Below are positions 38,801 through 51,358 of a stretch of 64,000 nucleotides of DNA, one piece after another. Each line of letters begins with the position of its first letter. Position 1 is the stretch's first letter. Source of the stretch: Malurus cyaneus samueli (taxonomy: Eukaryota > Chordata > Aves > Passeriformes > Maluridae); contig CM019236.1 of NCBI GenBank assembly GCA_009741485.1, forward strand, positions 64,589,535 through 64,653,534. Direction: 5' to 3'. The notes under the pieces were generated by a model, which searched no databases, was not told the DNA's origin, and saw only the letters and a list, made by a program, of their open reading frames with translations. Both the position numbers and the translations under genes were made by a program.

Positions 38801-39790
38801 TGACCAAATGAGAATTCTTTTGGAAACTTCCTCTGGGAGTGCCCTCTAAAACAAGGAATTAAAAAAAAAATAAATAAAAAATAAATAAATAAAAAGGCAA
38901 AAGGCTTGCAGAGAGAAAAAAAATGCTCTTACACCACAGTGGTATTACCTGTTGCATTTGCATTTGCAGTGAAAGAGAGCATAGGAAAAGAAGGTGAGTT
39001 GCAAGAAAAGTCCTTAAATTAGTAATACAAGATACTGGGCAGGGCAAGCTTTCTCTAATGAGCTTGCTACATACAAAAGCTGATGTTAGTGTTTTATAGC
39101 TCCCTCCACCCTGAGGTCCAAGCCACTAATTTTTGCTTTGAAGTTGAGTTGCAGTTTCTGCCAGGTGATTCACAATGATTCATTGTGTTGCCTAGACCAG
39201 TGTGATGCTTACTTGGTAATTTAAAATCTTCACAGTTCGTTAGATCTAAGTTTTAAATGCTTAAAGTGTTGCACCTTATTAAGGTCTTAGGTTTCTGTCT
39301 AAATAGGTGTGAGCATTATTTGGTAGTCAGATTACTCTTAGTTATCAAAATGGTTCATGTTGTGCCATGATTAGGAAATGATGTTGTTACATATCCTTCA
39401 TAGGTGGTGTGTGAATCCATCTACAGGTAGTCCTAAGCAGTTGATAAATATTTGCATATCTGTCCACTGAAGTTCAATACTTGAAAGGTGAAGAACATAT
39501 AGAGCTTGATATATATCAGATTATGCTTTTTTGTGTGTTCTCTCATTTTCTGAAACAGAGTGGAACATGTTCTGTTCTGTTTACCTTGTTAATTTTGAGC
39601 ACCTACAAATTTTGGGTTGAAAGTCGTTCATTTGGTCTTAGACTCACTCTAATTCTGTTCTGTGCTATGAATTCTTAAGGGTTCACTTCAGAGATTTCTG
39701 ACTAGGTCCCTGTGCTTTAGCCTCTATGGTCCTTGTATCCTTTTCTTAGGATATGTAGCATGGGATTAATGTCCAGATTAAATATCAGAG
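35811..39790. other. Intergenic stretch
   Basis: AT-rich unique-looking sequence with no recognised gene or interspersed repeat. The only simple repeat is an (AAAT)n tract at 38,859-38,896. Confidence 0.6.
38859..38896. repeat. (AAAT)n microsatellite
   Basis: An A run followed by several AAAT/AAATA units. Confidence 0.85.
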
Positions 39791-39985
39791 TTGAGCTGTC
39801 AACAATAGCTTTTGAACAGTACGGGTGCCTAGTGTGAAGTCCATGTGGTTTTCTAGTCTCTTTTGATCAGGTTCTCATTGACTGTAATGGGATTTTGGAC
39901 AGTGAGCCTTCTGTCTGAGCATAGCTGTGACTCACAGTATTTAGCACTTTGTGCTTTGTGCCTCTGAGCCAAATTGCATTCTTAG

Positions 39986-40186
39986 ATGAATGAGGTTGAA
40001 GGTTTGGGGGTTGATTGCATTGCGTTGCATAAATATTTGGATACCCTAAAGTATCGAAGACATCTGCCTGAGGTGGTGGCTGCAGCCCATGAGGAGGCCT
40101 GCAGCCTTCTGGAGAGACAGATGGAGGCCAACTGGGACACAGCATCATGTCTGACGTGGCACCAGATCTCTGAAGGAGGCAACTGA
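39986..40186 (+). other. Protein-like open frame of 66 codons (unidentified)
   Basis: I do not recognise this frame. It runs MNEVEGLGVDCIALHKYLD, then a helical, charged segment including YRRHLPEVVAAAHEEACSLL and ERQMEANWDTASC, ending EGGN before a TGA. Its composition looks more like a real coding exon than the other short frames here. The ATG is preceded by ...ttgcattcttag, which could be a splice acceptor. No convincing donor follows. An identical copy lies in the other arm (51,158-51,358, minus). It may be an exon remnant, part of an old repeat, or chance. Confidence 0.3.
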
Positions 40187-40309
40187 GTCAGGGCCTTGGA
40201 GCCCATTCAAAGAGCATCACCCAACTGGCATTCCTCCTAGAGCTAAATGCCCTTGGTCTTCACATTTACACCCGTTATTTTTTATTAATCCAAAGGTTGC
40301 TGTAAGGAC

Positions 40310-40356
40310 TGTATTATTAGTATTATTTTAATATTATTATTAATATTTTTTATTCT
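40310..40356. repeat. TAT/TTA trinucleotide-rich tract
   Basis: A degenerate ATT repeat within the left arm. Its partner in the right arm, near 50,994-51,040, differs in unit number. Confidence 0.75.
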
Positions 40357-41724
40357 AAGACTAAAATGTTTGGGATGGAGAAGCACTTTGCTGAGGACTT
40401 TGCACAGACCGTGTTTCTTGAACTGAAATCATTGCACTTGGAAGCTGGCAGTTCCTGAGCAGAGCATAACTCATGGCTGAATCGCCTAACAGAGCCTGTC
40501 AAAATTTGATGGTAAAAGGCTGTAAACAGATAGCTAATGAGCAATCAGCGTTGAACGCAACCTATATAAGCCATGGAAAGGATTTATCACTGGGCAAAGA
40601 GAAATCACAGAAAATTGTGAGCTACTCACCTGAGGTAAATTTTTTTCCTTGTGACTTATGATAATAATAATGGTTTTCTTGTGTTACTCTCTCTCTCATT
40701 CACATGTGAAATACAGATGCACGAGTAAATGGGGTTTGGTTTCTCTCCTCCCAAGTCACTGGTCAAGGCCACATGACATCATTCACCATGATGCAATGGC
40801 TCCTTCTTTCTTTCATCTGGGTTGCAACTGCCTTTCCCTAACCTTGCCAGACTGATCCCAGCCAGTTTAAACTAAGCTTTATGACCAAGATGCCCAACCA
40901 GGTAAGTCTGGCAGACAGAGAATACCCTCTGTGCGAGACAGAGAAAACCCTCAGCAAGATGGGTTAAATCTTTCAGACAGTTTGGGGTTGCTAGCCTGTC
41001 CTGGGAGCTGCTCCTCTGGGACTTCTCTCATGAAACTTTCTGTAGTCAGCTTCAGTTTTCTCTTCCTTGTTAAGTGATTAGCTCCTAATTTACATCTCCT
41101 TATATGTTGCTTTTAAGCAAGTGTCAGTTTCATTCACTTCCTCACTTTCAATTTATCATCTTTTCTTCTGTGTAGTCCTTAGTCTTTTCCTCACTCTAAC
41201 TACTTCAACATAGGCATGCTGCAGCAGAAAAAAACATACTGCAACAATTTTGCATGTTCCAAAGCCTTGGGATATTAATATTTCTATTTTCTCTAAGTTC
41301 TTTACATCTTATCTCCATCTCACCTATTTGTAAAGCATCATCTCTTGGCTTCATGGAAACTAAATTTGACTCAGATTTTCATAATCTTGACAGATATGCA
41401 TTGTTTATGTTTTTATGGTTTTATGTGTACTTAATGTTATCTTTCCTTTGATAGCTTGAAAACAATTAATCATGAGGACCAATAAGAACTCAGTATTTTA
41501 AATACATGAAGATATGCCCATGAAGCAGAAAATAAAAACTGGAAAATATGAAGGAAAAGTCACAGTTACAGAGCACTGTATTAGAAACAATAAATAACTG
41601 TGAACTTAAATGTGATAAAGTTAATTACATTATGGAGATGATCTGATACCTCTACAACTGCTTATATATGCAGAAGAGAATTGCTGTTCACCTTCCTTTC
41701 CTTCTTCAAGTTAACAGAAGATAG

Positions 41725-41828
41725 AGTTGAAAGGAAAAGAAAGAAAAAGAAAGAAAGAAAGAAAGAAGAGGAAAGAAAAAAGAAGAAAGAAAAGAAGAAA
41801 GAAAAAGAAGAAGAAAGAAAAAGAAAAA

Positions 41829-41885
<57 letters not shown>

Positions 41886-41948
41886 AAAAAAGAAGAAGAA
41901 AGAAAGAAAGAAAGAAAGAAGAAAGAAAGAAAAAGATAGAAAGAAAAG
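41725..41948 (+). repeat. (GAAA)n polypurine tract
   Basis: More than 200 bases of almost pure A/G on the + strand, with GAAA and GAAGAA units and a core of over a dozen perfect GAAA repeats (41,836-41,887). Lysine/glutamate and serine/phenylalanine frames across it are artefacts of the repeat. Confidence 0.95.
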
Positions 41949-44394
41949 TGCTTTGAGACAGTATGTTGCAATACAGTTTTTTTTCTTGTGATTGCTTATG
42001 ATGAGTCTGTATATGCATAATATATACATACTTTTCTAATTACACAGTGTGCTGCAGTCATACAATATTAAATTGCAAATGGTTAGACTTGAACAAAACA
42101 AAGGCTGCTGTTTCACTATACATATAAATTATTGTGTTTGATGTACTTTTTAAAAGTCCTCTCACACACCTGCTGATTTGATAAATTTTATGAGGGGTGA
42201 TTTGACTAGAACTTCCAAGGGAATTTAGAAGTAAACAACCAGACAGTTTAATATAGGATTCTAGAGGTGCTAGAAATCTATAATTTTTTGTCAGTAGATT
42301 CGACTGATCCTCTAAGTTCTTGTCTTTTTTCTGCTTCTGTGATGTAACTGCTGATTAGTAGAGGTAGATTTTCTTATTTTGCAAAAGAAAATTGAAGGAA
42401 AATGTTGCATTTCTTGTCGATCTGGGCCACTGGTTTATGGCGTAAAGAGAAATGCAAGGCAGAGAGAAAACGGATTCTGGGATCGTTTGCATGCTCCATC
42501 TCTGCATCATGTGGCAATGAACACTTGCCTTTTCCCAGCCGTTGCAGTATCACTGACTCCCTTGAAGCATCCAGCAGCATTCCAAGACTGAATAACTGAA
42601 GTCAATGGCTGTGTCTTTTCATATTAGCTTAAGATGGACTTGCCAAAGCTAATAGCCAGATCCAATTTTCTTCCTCTATTTGGTCATAGTTTTCTATAGC
42701 TGTTCATTTAATATTTTCTGTGGGCCACTCATGGCTTATAGGACATTTGGACTCCAAAAGAATAAGAAATTTAAAATAGCTTAGTGGTGGAACATTAATG
42801 AACAAAGAGACTCCTCTTCAGCAAGTATATGTTGTGCATTGCTCTTTTGTTTCGTGCCGTCTCTCCTATCTGATTAAACTAGTCTGCAAATAACTGGATA
42901 GTATAAAGATTCACTGTCTTTTCAGTCTGTAAGGGTTTAGCTGAAGGACTGAAACCACCACACACCAAACTGAAACCCTTCCCTAGGTCTTGAGCAAATA
43001 AAATTCCTAGTAACCTGAGTGGATTTTCGTCTTAACAAGAGTCACATCAAGACCTTGAGATTTGGCTCTTTATCAATACAGAGAATTACAGGTACCATTA
43101 ATGAAGTTCCTGGCTATCTGAGTTTAATAATTTGTGACATTCAGTTGCCTCTGTCTCCCAATGACTCAAAAAGTAAAAGAATAACCTGCTCTACCAGTAG
43201 AAATACTGCAAATATAAGTTAATTTCCTGTAAGATCTATTTTTAATTGTGAAGAAAAATGATAACTTGAGAATTTAAATGCAGCTAGCAGCAGAGCTGCT
43301 ACAAAATAAAGACTAACGAGGTAAACTGGAATAACAAAAGTAATGTCACTGAAGAATCATTCATAATAATTCCTATAGTACTGCTTCCTCAAGCAGCAAA
43401 CTCAGTAGTAAAATTTTGTTTTCTTCTCTGTTTATAAATGCTTTTTTAGTAATTATCTTCCTAGCAGTTGAAAAACATCCTTGAAAGGTTTGCTGTGTGC
43501 ACTGTCATACTCAGTAAGCTCCCAACCAGCCCATGGAAACATTCAGCTGTGGGACACCCTGTCAGGACCCTGTCATGTGGGTATGATGTATATATCCACA
43601 ACGGCCTGGATGGGCCTGAGATGTTGCTCCTTGGTTCTTAAAATTAAAGAAATTAAACTGAAATAAACCCCCCAAAACACAGAAGAAAACCCAACAACAA
43701 ACTCTTTTATCAGCTTTTATTCCCTGTGTTCATGCAAGTACTTCTCAAATATTTGGAACAAAGAAAATCCACCATTATCTCTTCAGAAGGAAAGGTAAAC
43801 ACATAGCTCCATAAGGTGCTGTTTGATTAGCTTCTTCCATGCAATGTTACTGAGGTGTACTTTTAGTGTATTGTTGCTGAAACTGTATTAAAATTGCAAA
43901 TAAGGGGGAAAAAAGTTGGCCACAAACACAATTCCACATAAAAAGCTGCCAAAATTTGATCTGTCCCAGGTTTCAAATAAGGTCCTGCGGTGAGTATGTG
44001 GTTGATGGTGTGGTCCTGGTTTCTGGAACAGTCTAATGTCTAATCTAAGCTAGACACTGTTTTTCTTCCCTTCCTATTCACTTATGCATCCTGAAATTCT
44101 TTAGTATTCCAGGATCATCACTCCTTTTAAAAGCTTCTTGTGGCTGAATGTTTAAGTGCACCAAGAGCTGAAAGGTATTTAAACGTTATAATGATTCCTT
44201 ATAATTAGATTTACTCTTTTTAATCAAAGATGCAAAACAGTATCTGTAGCTCTCAATGAAACTTCTGTTGAGACAACAACAGTGCAATACCAGCTGAATC
44301 TGCTTTTACACATTAGAATAGCTCTTATTATTTCCTAAAGTCCTTCTTGAGAAACAATTGTTTTTAGGGATGGTTACTATACCCACATCCATGT

Positions 44395-44449
44395 ATTCAT
44401 GTATACATACATGTATATGTATGTGTGTGCATGTGTGTGTATATATATA
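44395..44449. repeat. TG/TA microsatellite at the inner end of the left arm
   Basis: Alternating purine-pyrimidine sequence with ATGTATAC, TGTGTG and TATATA blocks. The right arm ends in the same repeat, beside the N gap. Confidence 0.85.
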
Positions 44450-44667
44450 AAAAGAGAGAGATAAGAGAGATGAACAAACACACCATATATGAAACCTTGC
44501 GCTCTATATATGTTATAAAGAGTCACGCACTTATGCGCACCAATCTGCAATACATTGCAGAGTCCCCCTTTTTAAACCTTAAGGTTTCAAAATGTTTGTT
44601 TAAAAAGGGGTGGCCTTGCCAAAATTTTGGAAATCTGACTGCATTTTAGTAGGCGTAAGATGTCTTT

Positions 44668-45636
44668 TGTTGTGGGTTAAGTTTCTCCCTTTTTGTTTTC
44701 TTTCTTGGGGAATTTTTTTTTTCTTTCCCTATTTTGTTTCTGGGATACACTGATTGCCAAGTCATCCTTTTGATGGCTGGGTGATTGATGAAGACAAAAG
44801 AACCTAGCCCCACTCGAAGAGTCTCCCTGGGCACGTCTCCTGCTTGGCAGTTTTTTTTTTCCCCCTTTGGAGAGAGGGAAGTTCTCGCAAGAGTTTTGGG
44901 CTCAGGTGTGTGTGTGTTGTGGGGCAGGGGTAGCTTCACCTCCTGCCCTGCTTGGTCAAGGGGAGGATGGTGGACCTGCTGCCTGCGGGGGAGAGCTCTC
45001 CTTCAGAGCCCAGTATCTCCAGTCGTTGGTTCCTGTTTGCTGCACTGTGATCTTCTGCACCTGTGCCTTGCTGGTACCCGTGAGATTCCAGCTGCAGTGG
45101 TTGAGTTCTGCTCCATCCTGTTTCGCAGCCGTGGGATTCTGCTCGTCTCCTTGCTCATCCGGGCGTTCTGAGGTTTCTTGCTGTCCAGAGGCGCATTGCG
45201 ATCACTCCCTGTGAGTTGCAGAGGAACTCTTTTCTCCGCCATCTCTACAGTTGTGTCCGCCATTAGCCACTGAAAGATCTGAACAACCGGGACCTGCGCC
45301 ACAGCGCCCCCACAAGCCGCTTGGAATCATTGCACCCACCCTGCCCAGCTGGAGCCAACAGCACCCCTGCCGAATGGGACGGTAACAGCACAAAGGGGGG
45401 GGGGGGGGGGGGGAGTGTCTGTGTGTGAAGCTGTCACTGGTTTGTGGCTATCGTGGTTGTTACTGTTTCACCTTGTTATACATATTAGTAAAACTGTTAT
45501 TCCTTTTCCCATATTCTTTCCTGAAAGCCTGTGATTTTCAAAGCTATATAATTCGGAGGGAAGGGGGGGGTCATATCCACCACTCCAAGGTGGGTCCCTG
45601 CTTCATTGGCAAGCACCTGTCTTTCAAGCCAAGAAG
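44668..45636 (+). mobile_element. Bird endogenous-retrovirus LTR, probably solo
   Basis: It starts TGTTGTGGGTTAAG, a familiar beginning of a dispersed songbird-type LTR. It passes through 'gaagttctcgcaagagtttt' near 44,878 and a CpG-richer middle (45,050-45,380), then a 19-base G run. It ends with 'gtaaaactgttattcctttt', 'aattcggagggaagg' and 'cacctgtctttcaagccaag'. No retroviral genes flank it, so it is read as a solo LTR. A truncated relative in the same orientation lies at 53,706-54,120. Family and exact ends are by recognition only, and no clear target duplication was seen. Confidence 0.75.
45395..45413 (+). repeat. 19-base poly(G) run
   Basis: An uninterrupted run of 19 G inside the LTR. 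The length is likely to be imprecise because homopolymers this long are error-prone. Confidence 0.85.
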
Positions 45637-45840
45637 GTGTGAAGCTAAGAAAAATAACACATCAGATTGTGCATATGAAACTTATCACTGAAACAGCCCG
45701 AATGTTACCAATAGATTTCGAAAATATTTTAGCAATGTTGTGCATAGACCTGGGGCAGTACAGGGCAAGCTGGTCTTGTGGCTCACATCACTTCTTTACT
45801 AAGAGAGTAAAACATTCCCACAATTCCCACAATTAACCTT

Positions 45841-45880
45841 TCTTTTTCTTTTTTTTTTTTTTCTTTTTTTTTTTTTTTTT
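45841..45880. repeat. T-rich tract
   Basis: About 40 bases of T interrupted by three C, followed by AAGAGAGAAAG. Simple repeat. Confidence 0.9.
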
Positions 45881-46923
45881 AAGAGAGAAAGAAAAAATAA
45901 CAATGGAACATTGAAAGAGCCACGTTACTCCAGTAAATAAATACTGACATTTGTAAATGAACATAGGTTTTTAAACAATTGATTTTAAAATTGCTTTTTG
46001 GTCTGACACCTCTGTTGCAATTTCTGTCCAGATCAATTTTTACAGCTGAGATAATTCCTGAACTATAGAGCTCATAACTAGACCAGTCTCAGATTCCAAA
46101 CAGTGGCCCTGTGATCAGGTTCTACACAAAGAAAAGTACAAAACCTCTAGGATTACCACGTTTCCATTTGTTTGCTTAGTCCCTTGCGAACCAAAACCCC
46201 AAAAAAAAATCTACGGAAGATAAATTCTTACTGTGCTTTCCTCCTGCAGGCATTAATAGGTTTTAGAAATTAAACCCTTTTATTAATTTGATTAAGTCAA
46301 GGAAAATACAAGGTTTCCATGAATAATTCAGATTAACATCATATCTTCAAAGGTCATATGTAAAACATTATTATACATCAAAAGGTCCTCATAGTCTAAC
46401 ATACATTTAATCTTCAGTAATGTTGATTTATAGTTTTATAAAGATAAATAATACATATAATAAATTAACTTTATATTTCTGATCTCAGACACTATAAAAT
46501 TACTGCTGTAGTTTTACATTTTCAGTGTGAAATATTAAATACATAAATCAAAACAAGATTATTTTTCATCTGGAGCTAGCTGGAAACTGGTTTCTGAAAC
46601 TGACATATTCATTTCAGGCAAAATGAATGTCTTAGAAAAAAGATCTTTACTGAGTTCATTTTCTTGCTCTAAAAGAAACAAGAAATTTACATTCTAACAT
46701 CCTGCTTTAGTTGGTTTCCCCATGACAGATGCTGAATCTTGCAAATGCCATGGCTGGAAGCAGCTCCAAGTTTCTCTTGTTCTCCATGCCAGTATTCTCC
46801 TCATGGTCTTGGCCTGCTCAGAGATCATTCCCTTCATGGATTACAGCAGCTTTGCTGCTAGGCTGATGTTCTTCTGAACTGAAATTTCTGTTAGGAGACA
46901 TTTGTACACACAAATATATATAT

Positions 46924-46948
46924 NNNNNNNNNNNNNNNNNNNNNNNNN
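46924..46948. other. Assembly gap (25 N)
   Basis: Exactly 25 undetermined bases inside an AT/TG microsatellite. The round fixed size suggests a placeholder, not a measured length. The right inverted arm starts immediately after it. Confidence 0.99.
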
Positions 46949-49413
46949 AATAATATACACCCACATGCACACACATACATATACATGTATGTATACATGA
47001 ATACATGGATGTGGGTATAGTAACCATCCCTAAAAACAATGTTTCTCAAGAAGGACTTTAGGAAATAATAAGAGCTATTCTAATGTGTAAAACAGATTCA
47101 GCTGGTATTGCACTGTTGTTGTCTCAACAGAAGTTTCATTGAGAGCATACAGATACTGTTTTGCATCTTTGATAAAAAGAGTAAATCTAATTATAAGGAA
47201 TCATTATAACGTTTAAATACCTTTCAGCTCTTGGTGCACTTAACATTCAGCCACAAGAAGCTTTTAAAAGGAGTGATGATCCTGGAATACTAAAGAATTT
47301 CAGGATGCATAACGTGAATAGGAAGGGAAGAAAACAGTGTCTAGCTAGATTAGACATTAGACTGTTCCAAAACCAGGACCACACATCAACCACAATACTA
47401 CGCAGGACCTTATTTGAAACCTGGGACAGATCAAATTTTGGCAGCTTTTATGTGGAATTGTTTTGTTGGGCCAACTTTTTTCCCCTTTGTTGCAATTTAA
47501 TACAGTTTCAGCAACAATACACTAAAAGTACACCTCAGTAAATCATGGAAGGAAGCTAATCAAACAGACCTTATGATGCTATGTGTTTACCTTTCCTTCT
47601 GAAGAGATAATGGTGGATTTTCTTTGTTCAATATTAGAAACTTGCATGAACACAGGAATAAAGCTGATAAAAGATTTGTTGTTTGGTTTTCTTCTGTGTT
47701 TTGGGGGGTTTATTTCAGTTTAATTTCTTTAATTTTAAGAACCAAGGAGCAACATCTCAGGCCCATCCAGGCCGTTGTGGATATATACATCATACCCACA
47801 TGAAGGGTCTGACAGGGTGTCCCACAGCTGAATGTTTCCATGGGCTGGTTGGGAGCTACTGAGTATGACAGTGCACACAGCAAACCTTTCAAGGATGTTT
47901 TTCAACTGCTAGGAAGATATTACTAAAAAGCATTTATAAACAGAGAAGAAAACAAAATTTTACTACTGCAGTTTGCTGCTTGAGGAAGCAGTACTATAGG
48001 AATTATTATGAATGATTCTTCAGTGACATTACTTTTGTATATTCCAGTTTACCTCGTTAGTCTTTATTTTGTAGCAGCTCTGCTGCTAGCTGCATTTAAT
48101 TCTCAAGTTATCATTTTCTTACAATTAAAAATAGATCTTACAGGAAATTAACTTATATTTGCAGTATTTCTACTGGTAGAGCAGGTTTTCTTTTACTTTT
48201 TGAGTCATTGGGAGACAGAGGCAATGAATGTCACAAATTATTAAACTCAGATAGCCAGGAACTTCATTAATGGTACCTGTAATTCTCTGTATTGATAAAG
48301 AGCCAAATCTCAAGGTCTTGATGTGACTCTTGTTAAGACGAAAATCCACTCAGTTACTAGGAATTTTATTGTCAAGACCTAGGGAAGGGTTTCAGTTTGG
48401 TGTGTGGTGGTTTCAGTCCTTCAGCTAAACCCTTACAGACTGAAAAGACAGTGAATCTTTATACTATCCAGTTATTTGCAGACTAGTTTAATCAGATAGG
48501 AGAGACGGCACGAAACAAAAGAAGCATGCACAACATATACTTGCTGAAGAGGAGTCTCTTTGTTCATTAATGTTCACCACTAAGCTATTTTAAATTTCTT
48601 ATTCTTTTGGAGTCCAAATGTCCTATAAGCCATGAGTGGCCCACAGAAAATATTAAATGAACAGCTATAGAAAACTATGACCAAATAGAGGAAGAAATTG
48701 GATCTGGCTATTAGCTTTGGCAAGTCCATCTTAAGCTAATATGAAAAGACACAGCCATTGACTTCAGTTATTCAGTCTTGGAATGCTGCTGGATGCTTCA
48801 AGGGAGTCAGTGATACTGCAACGGCTGGGAAAAGGCAAGTGTTCATTGCCACATGATGCAGAGATGGAGCATGCAAACGATCCCAGAATCCGTTTTCTCT
48901 CTGCCTTGCATTTCTCTTACGCCATAAACCAGTGGCCCAGATCGACAAGAAATGCAACATTTTCCTTCAATTTTCTTTTGCAAAATAAGAAAATCTACCT
49001 CTACTAATCAGCATTACATCACAGAAGCAGAAAAAAGACAAGAACTTAGAGGATCAGTCGAATCTACTGACAAAAATTATAGATTTCTAGCACCTCTAGA
49101 ATCCTATATTAAACTGTCTGGTTGTTTACTTCTAAATTCCCCTTTGGAAGTTCTAGTCAAATCACCCCTCATAAAATTTATCAAATCAGCAGGTGTGTGA
49201 GAGGACTTTTAAAAAGTACATCAAACACAATAATTTATATGTATAGTGAAACAGCAAGCCTTTGTTTTGTTCAAGTCTAACCATTTGCAATTTAATACTT
49301 GTATGATGCAGCACACTGTGTAATTAGAAAAGTATGTATATATTATGCAATATACAGACTCATCATAAGCAATCACAAGAAAAAAACTGTATTGCAACTC
49401 TGTCTCAAAGCAC

Positions 49414-49476
49414 TTTTCTTTCTATTTTTTCTTTCTTTCTTTTTTTCTTTCTTTTTTCTTTTCTTTTTTTCTTTCT

Positions 49477-49521
<45 letters not shown>

Positions 49522-49626
49522 TTCTTTTTCTTTTCTTTTCTTCTTCTTTTCTTTCTTCTTTTCTTTCTTCTTCTTCTTTCTTCTTCTTACTTTCTTTCTT
49601 TCTTTCTTTTTTCTTTCTTTTCCTTT
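49414..49626 (-). repeat. (TTTC)n polypyrimidine tract (copy of the GAAA tract)
   Basis: The inverted counterpart of 41,725-41,948, with a slightly different length and interruptions, as expected for an unstable or hard-to-sequence repeat. Confidence 0.95.
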
Positions 49627-51157
49627 CAACTCTATCTTCTGTTAACTTGAAGAAAGGAAAGGAAGGTGAACAGCAATTCTCTTCTGCATATATAAGCAGT
49701 TGTAGAGGTATCAGATCAATCTCCATAATGTAATTAACTTTATCACATTTAAGTTCAGCAGTTATTTATTGTTTCTAATACAGTGCTCTGTAACTGTGAC
49801 TTTTCCTTCATATTTTCCAGTTTTTATTTTCTGACTTCATGGGCATATCTTCATGTATTTAAATACTGAGTTCTTATTGGTCCTCATGATTAATTGTTTT
49901 CAAGCTATCAAAGGAAAGATAACATTAAGTACACATAAAACCATAAAAACATAAACAATGCATATCTGTCAAGATTAGAAAACTGAGTCAAATTTAGTTC
50001 CATGAAGCCAAGAGATGATGCTTTACAAATAGGTGAGATGGAGATAAGATGTAAAGAACTTAGAGAAAATAGAAATATTAATATCCCAAGGCTTTGGAAC
50101 ATGCAAAATTTGTTGCAGTATGTTTTTTTCTGCTGCAGCATGCCTATGTTGAAGTAGTTAGATGAGGAAAAGACTAATGGACTACACAGAAGAAAAGATG
50201 ATAAATTGAAAGTGAGGAAGTGAATGAAACTGACACTTGCTTAAAAGCAACATTAAGAGATGTAAATTAGGAGCTAATCACTTAAACAAGGAAGAGAAAA
50301 CTGAAGCTGACTACAGAAAGTTTCATGAGAGAAGTCCCAGAGGAGCAGCTCCCAGGACAGGCTAGCAACCCCAAACTGTCTGAAAGATTTAACCCTCTTG
50401 CTGAGGGTTTTCTCTGTCTCGCACAGAGGGTATTCTCTGTCTGCCAGACTTACCTGGTTGGCATCTTGGTCATAAAGCTTAGTTTAAACTGGCTGGGATC
50501 AGTCTGGCAAGGTTAGGAAAGGCAGTTGCAACCCAGATGAAAGAAAGAAGGAGCCATTGCATCATGGTGAATGATGTCATGTGGCCTTGACCAGTGACTT
50601 GGGAGGAGAGAAACCAAACCCCATTTACTCGTGACTGTATTTCACCATGTGAATGAGAGAGAGAGTAAACAAGAAAACCATTATTATTTATAACACAAGA
50701 AAAAAATTTACCTCAGGTGAGTAGCTCACAATTTTCTGTGATTTCTCTTTGCCCAGTGATAAATCCTTTCCATGGCTTATATAGGTTGCGTTCAACCTGA
50801 TTGCTCATTAGCTATCTGTTTACAGCTTTTACCATCAAATTTTGACAGGCTCTGTTAGGCGATTCAGCCATGAGTTATGCTCTGCTCAGGAACTGCCAGC
50901 TTCCAAGTGCAATGATTTCAGTTCAAGAAACACGGTCTGTGCAAAGTCCTCACAAAGTGCTTCTCCATCCAAACATTTTAGTCTTAGAATAAAAAAGTAT
51001 TAATAATAATATTAAAATAATACTAAAATAATAATGTCCTTACAGCAACCTTTGGATTAATAAAAAATAACGGGTGTAAATGTGAGACCAAGGGCATTTA
51101 GCTCTAGGAGGAATGCCAGTTGGGTGATGCTCTTTGAATGGGCTCCAAGGCCCTGAC

Positions 51158-51358
51158 TCAGTTGCCTCCTTCAGAGATCTGGTGCCACGTCAGACATGAT
51201 GCTGTGTCCCAGTTGGCCTCCATCTGTCTCTCCAGAAGGCTGCAGGCCTCCTCATGGGCTGCAGCCACCACCTCAGGCAGATGTCTTCGATACTTTAGGG
51301 TATCCAAATATTTATGCAACGCAATGCAATCAACCCCCAAACCTTCAACCTCATTCAT
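51158..51358 (-). other. Protein-like open frame of 66 codons, second copy
   Basis: The same frame as at 39,986-40,186, identical at the amino-acid level. It lies in the outer ~470 bases of the arm, where no differences between arms were seen. Function unknown; it may not be a gene. Confidence 0.3.

Larger units (their letters stand above)
39791..44449 (+). repeat. Left arm of a large inverted duplication
   Basis: About 4.66 kb that reappears reverse-complemented at 46,949-51,553. The outer edge is sharp: the arms match inward from 'ttgagctgtcaacaatagct' at 39,791 and diverge completely outside it. The inner edge is in a TG/TA microsatellite (44,395-44,449). The arm holds a protein-like open frame (39,986-40,186), a long GAAA tract (41,725-41,948) and otherwise AT-rich non-coding sequence. 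The first 470 or so bases match the other arm without visible change; further in, single-base indels appear every 30-100 bases. Confidence 0.95.
44450..46923. other. Spacer between the inverted arms
   Basis: About 2.47 kb present once. It carries the LTR at 44,668-45,636 and a long T-rich tract at 45,841-45,880. The rest is AT-rich non-coding sequence up to the N gap. The last bases before the gap are an AT microsatellite. No gene was seen. Confidence 0.75.

Noticed and set aside
41681..42029. Several 70-118-codon Lys/Glu- or Ser/Phe-rich frames, and their copies at 49.3-49.7 kb
   Set aside because: They are translations of the GAAA/TTTC simple repeat.
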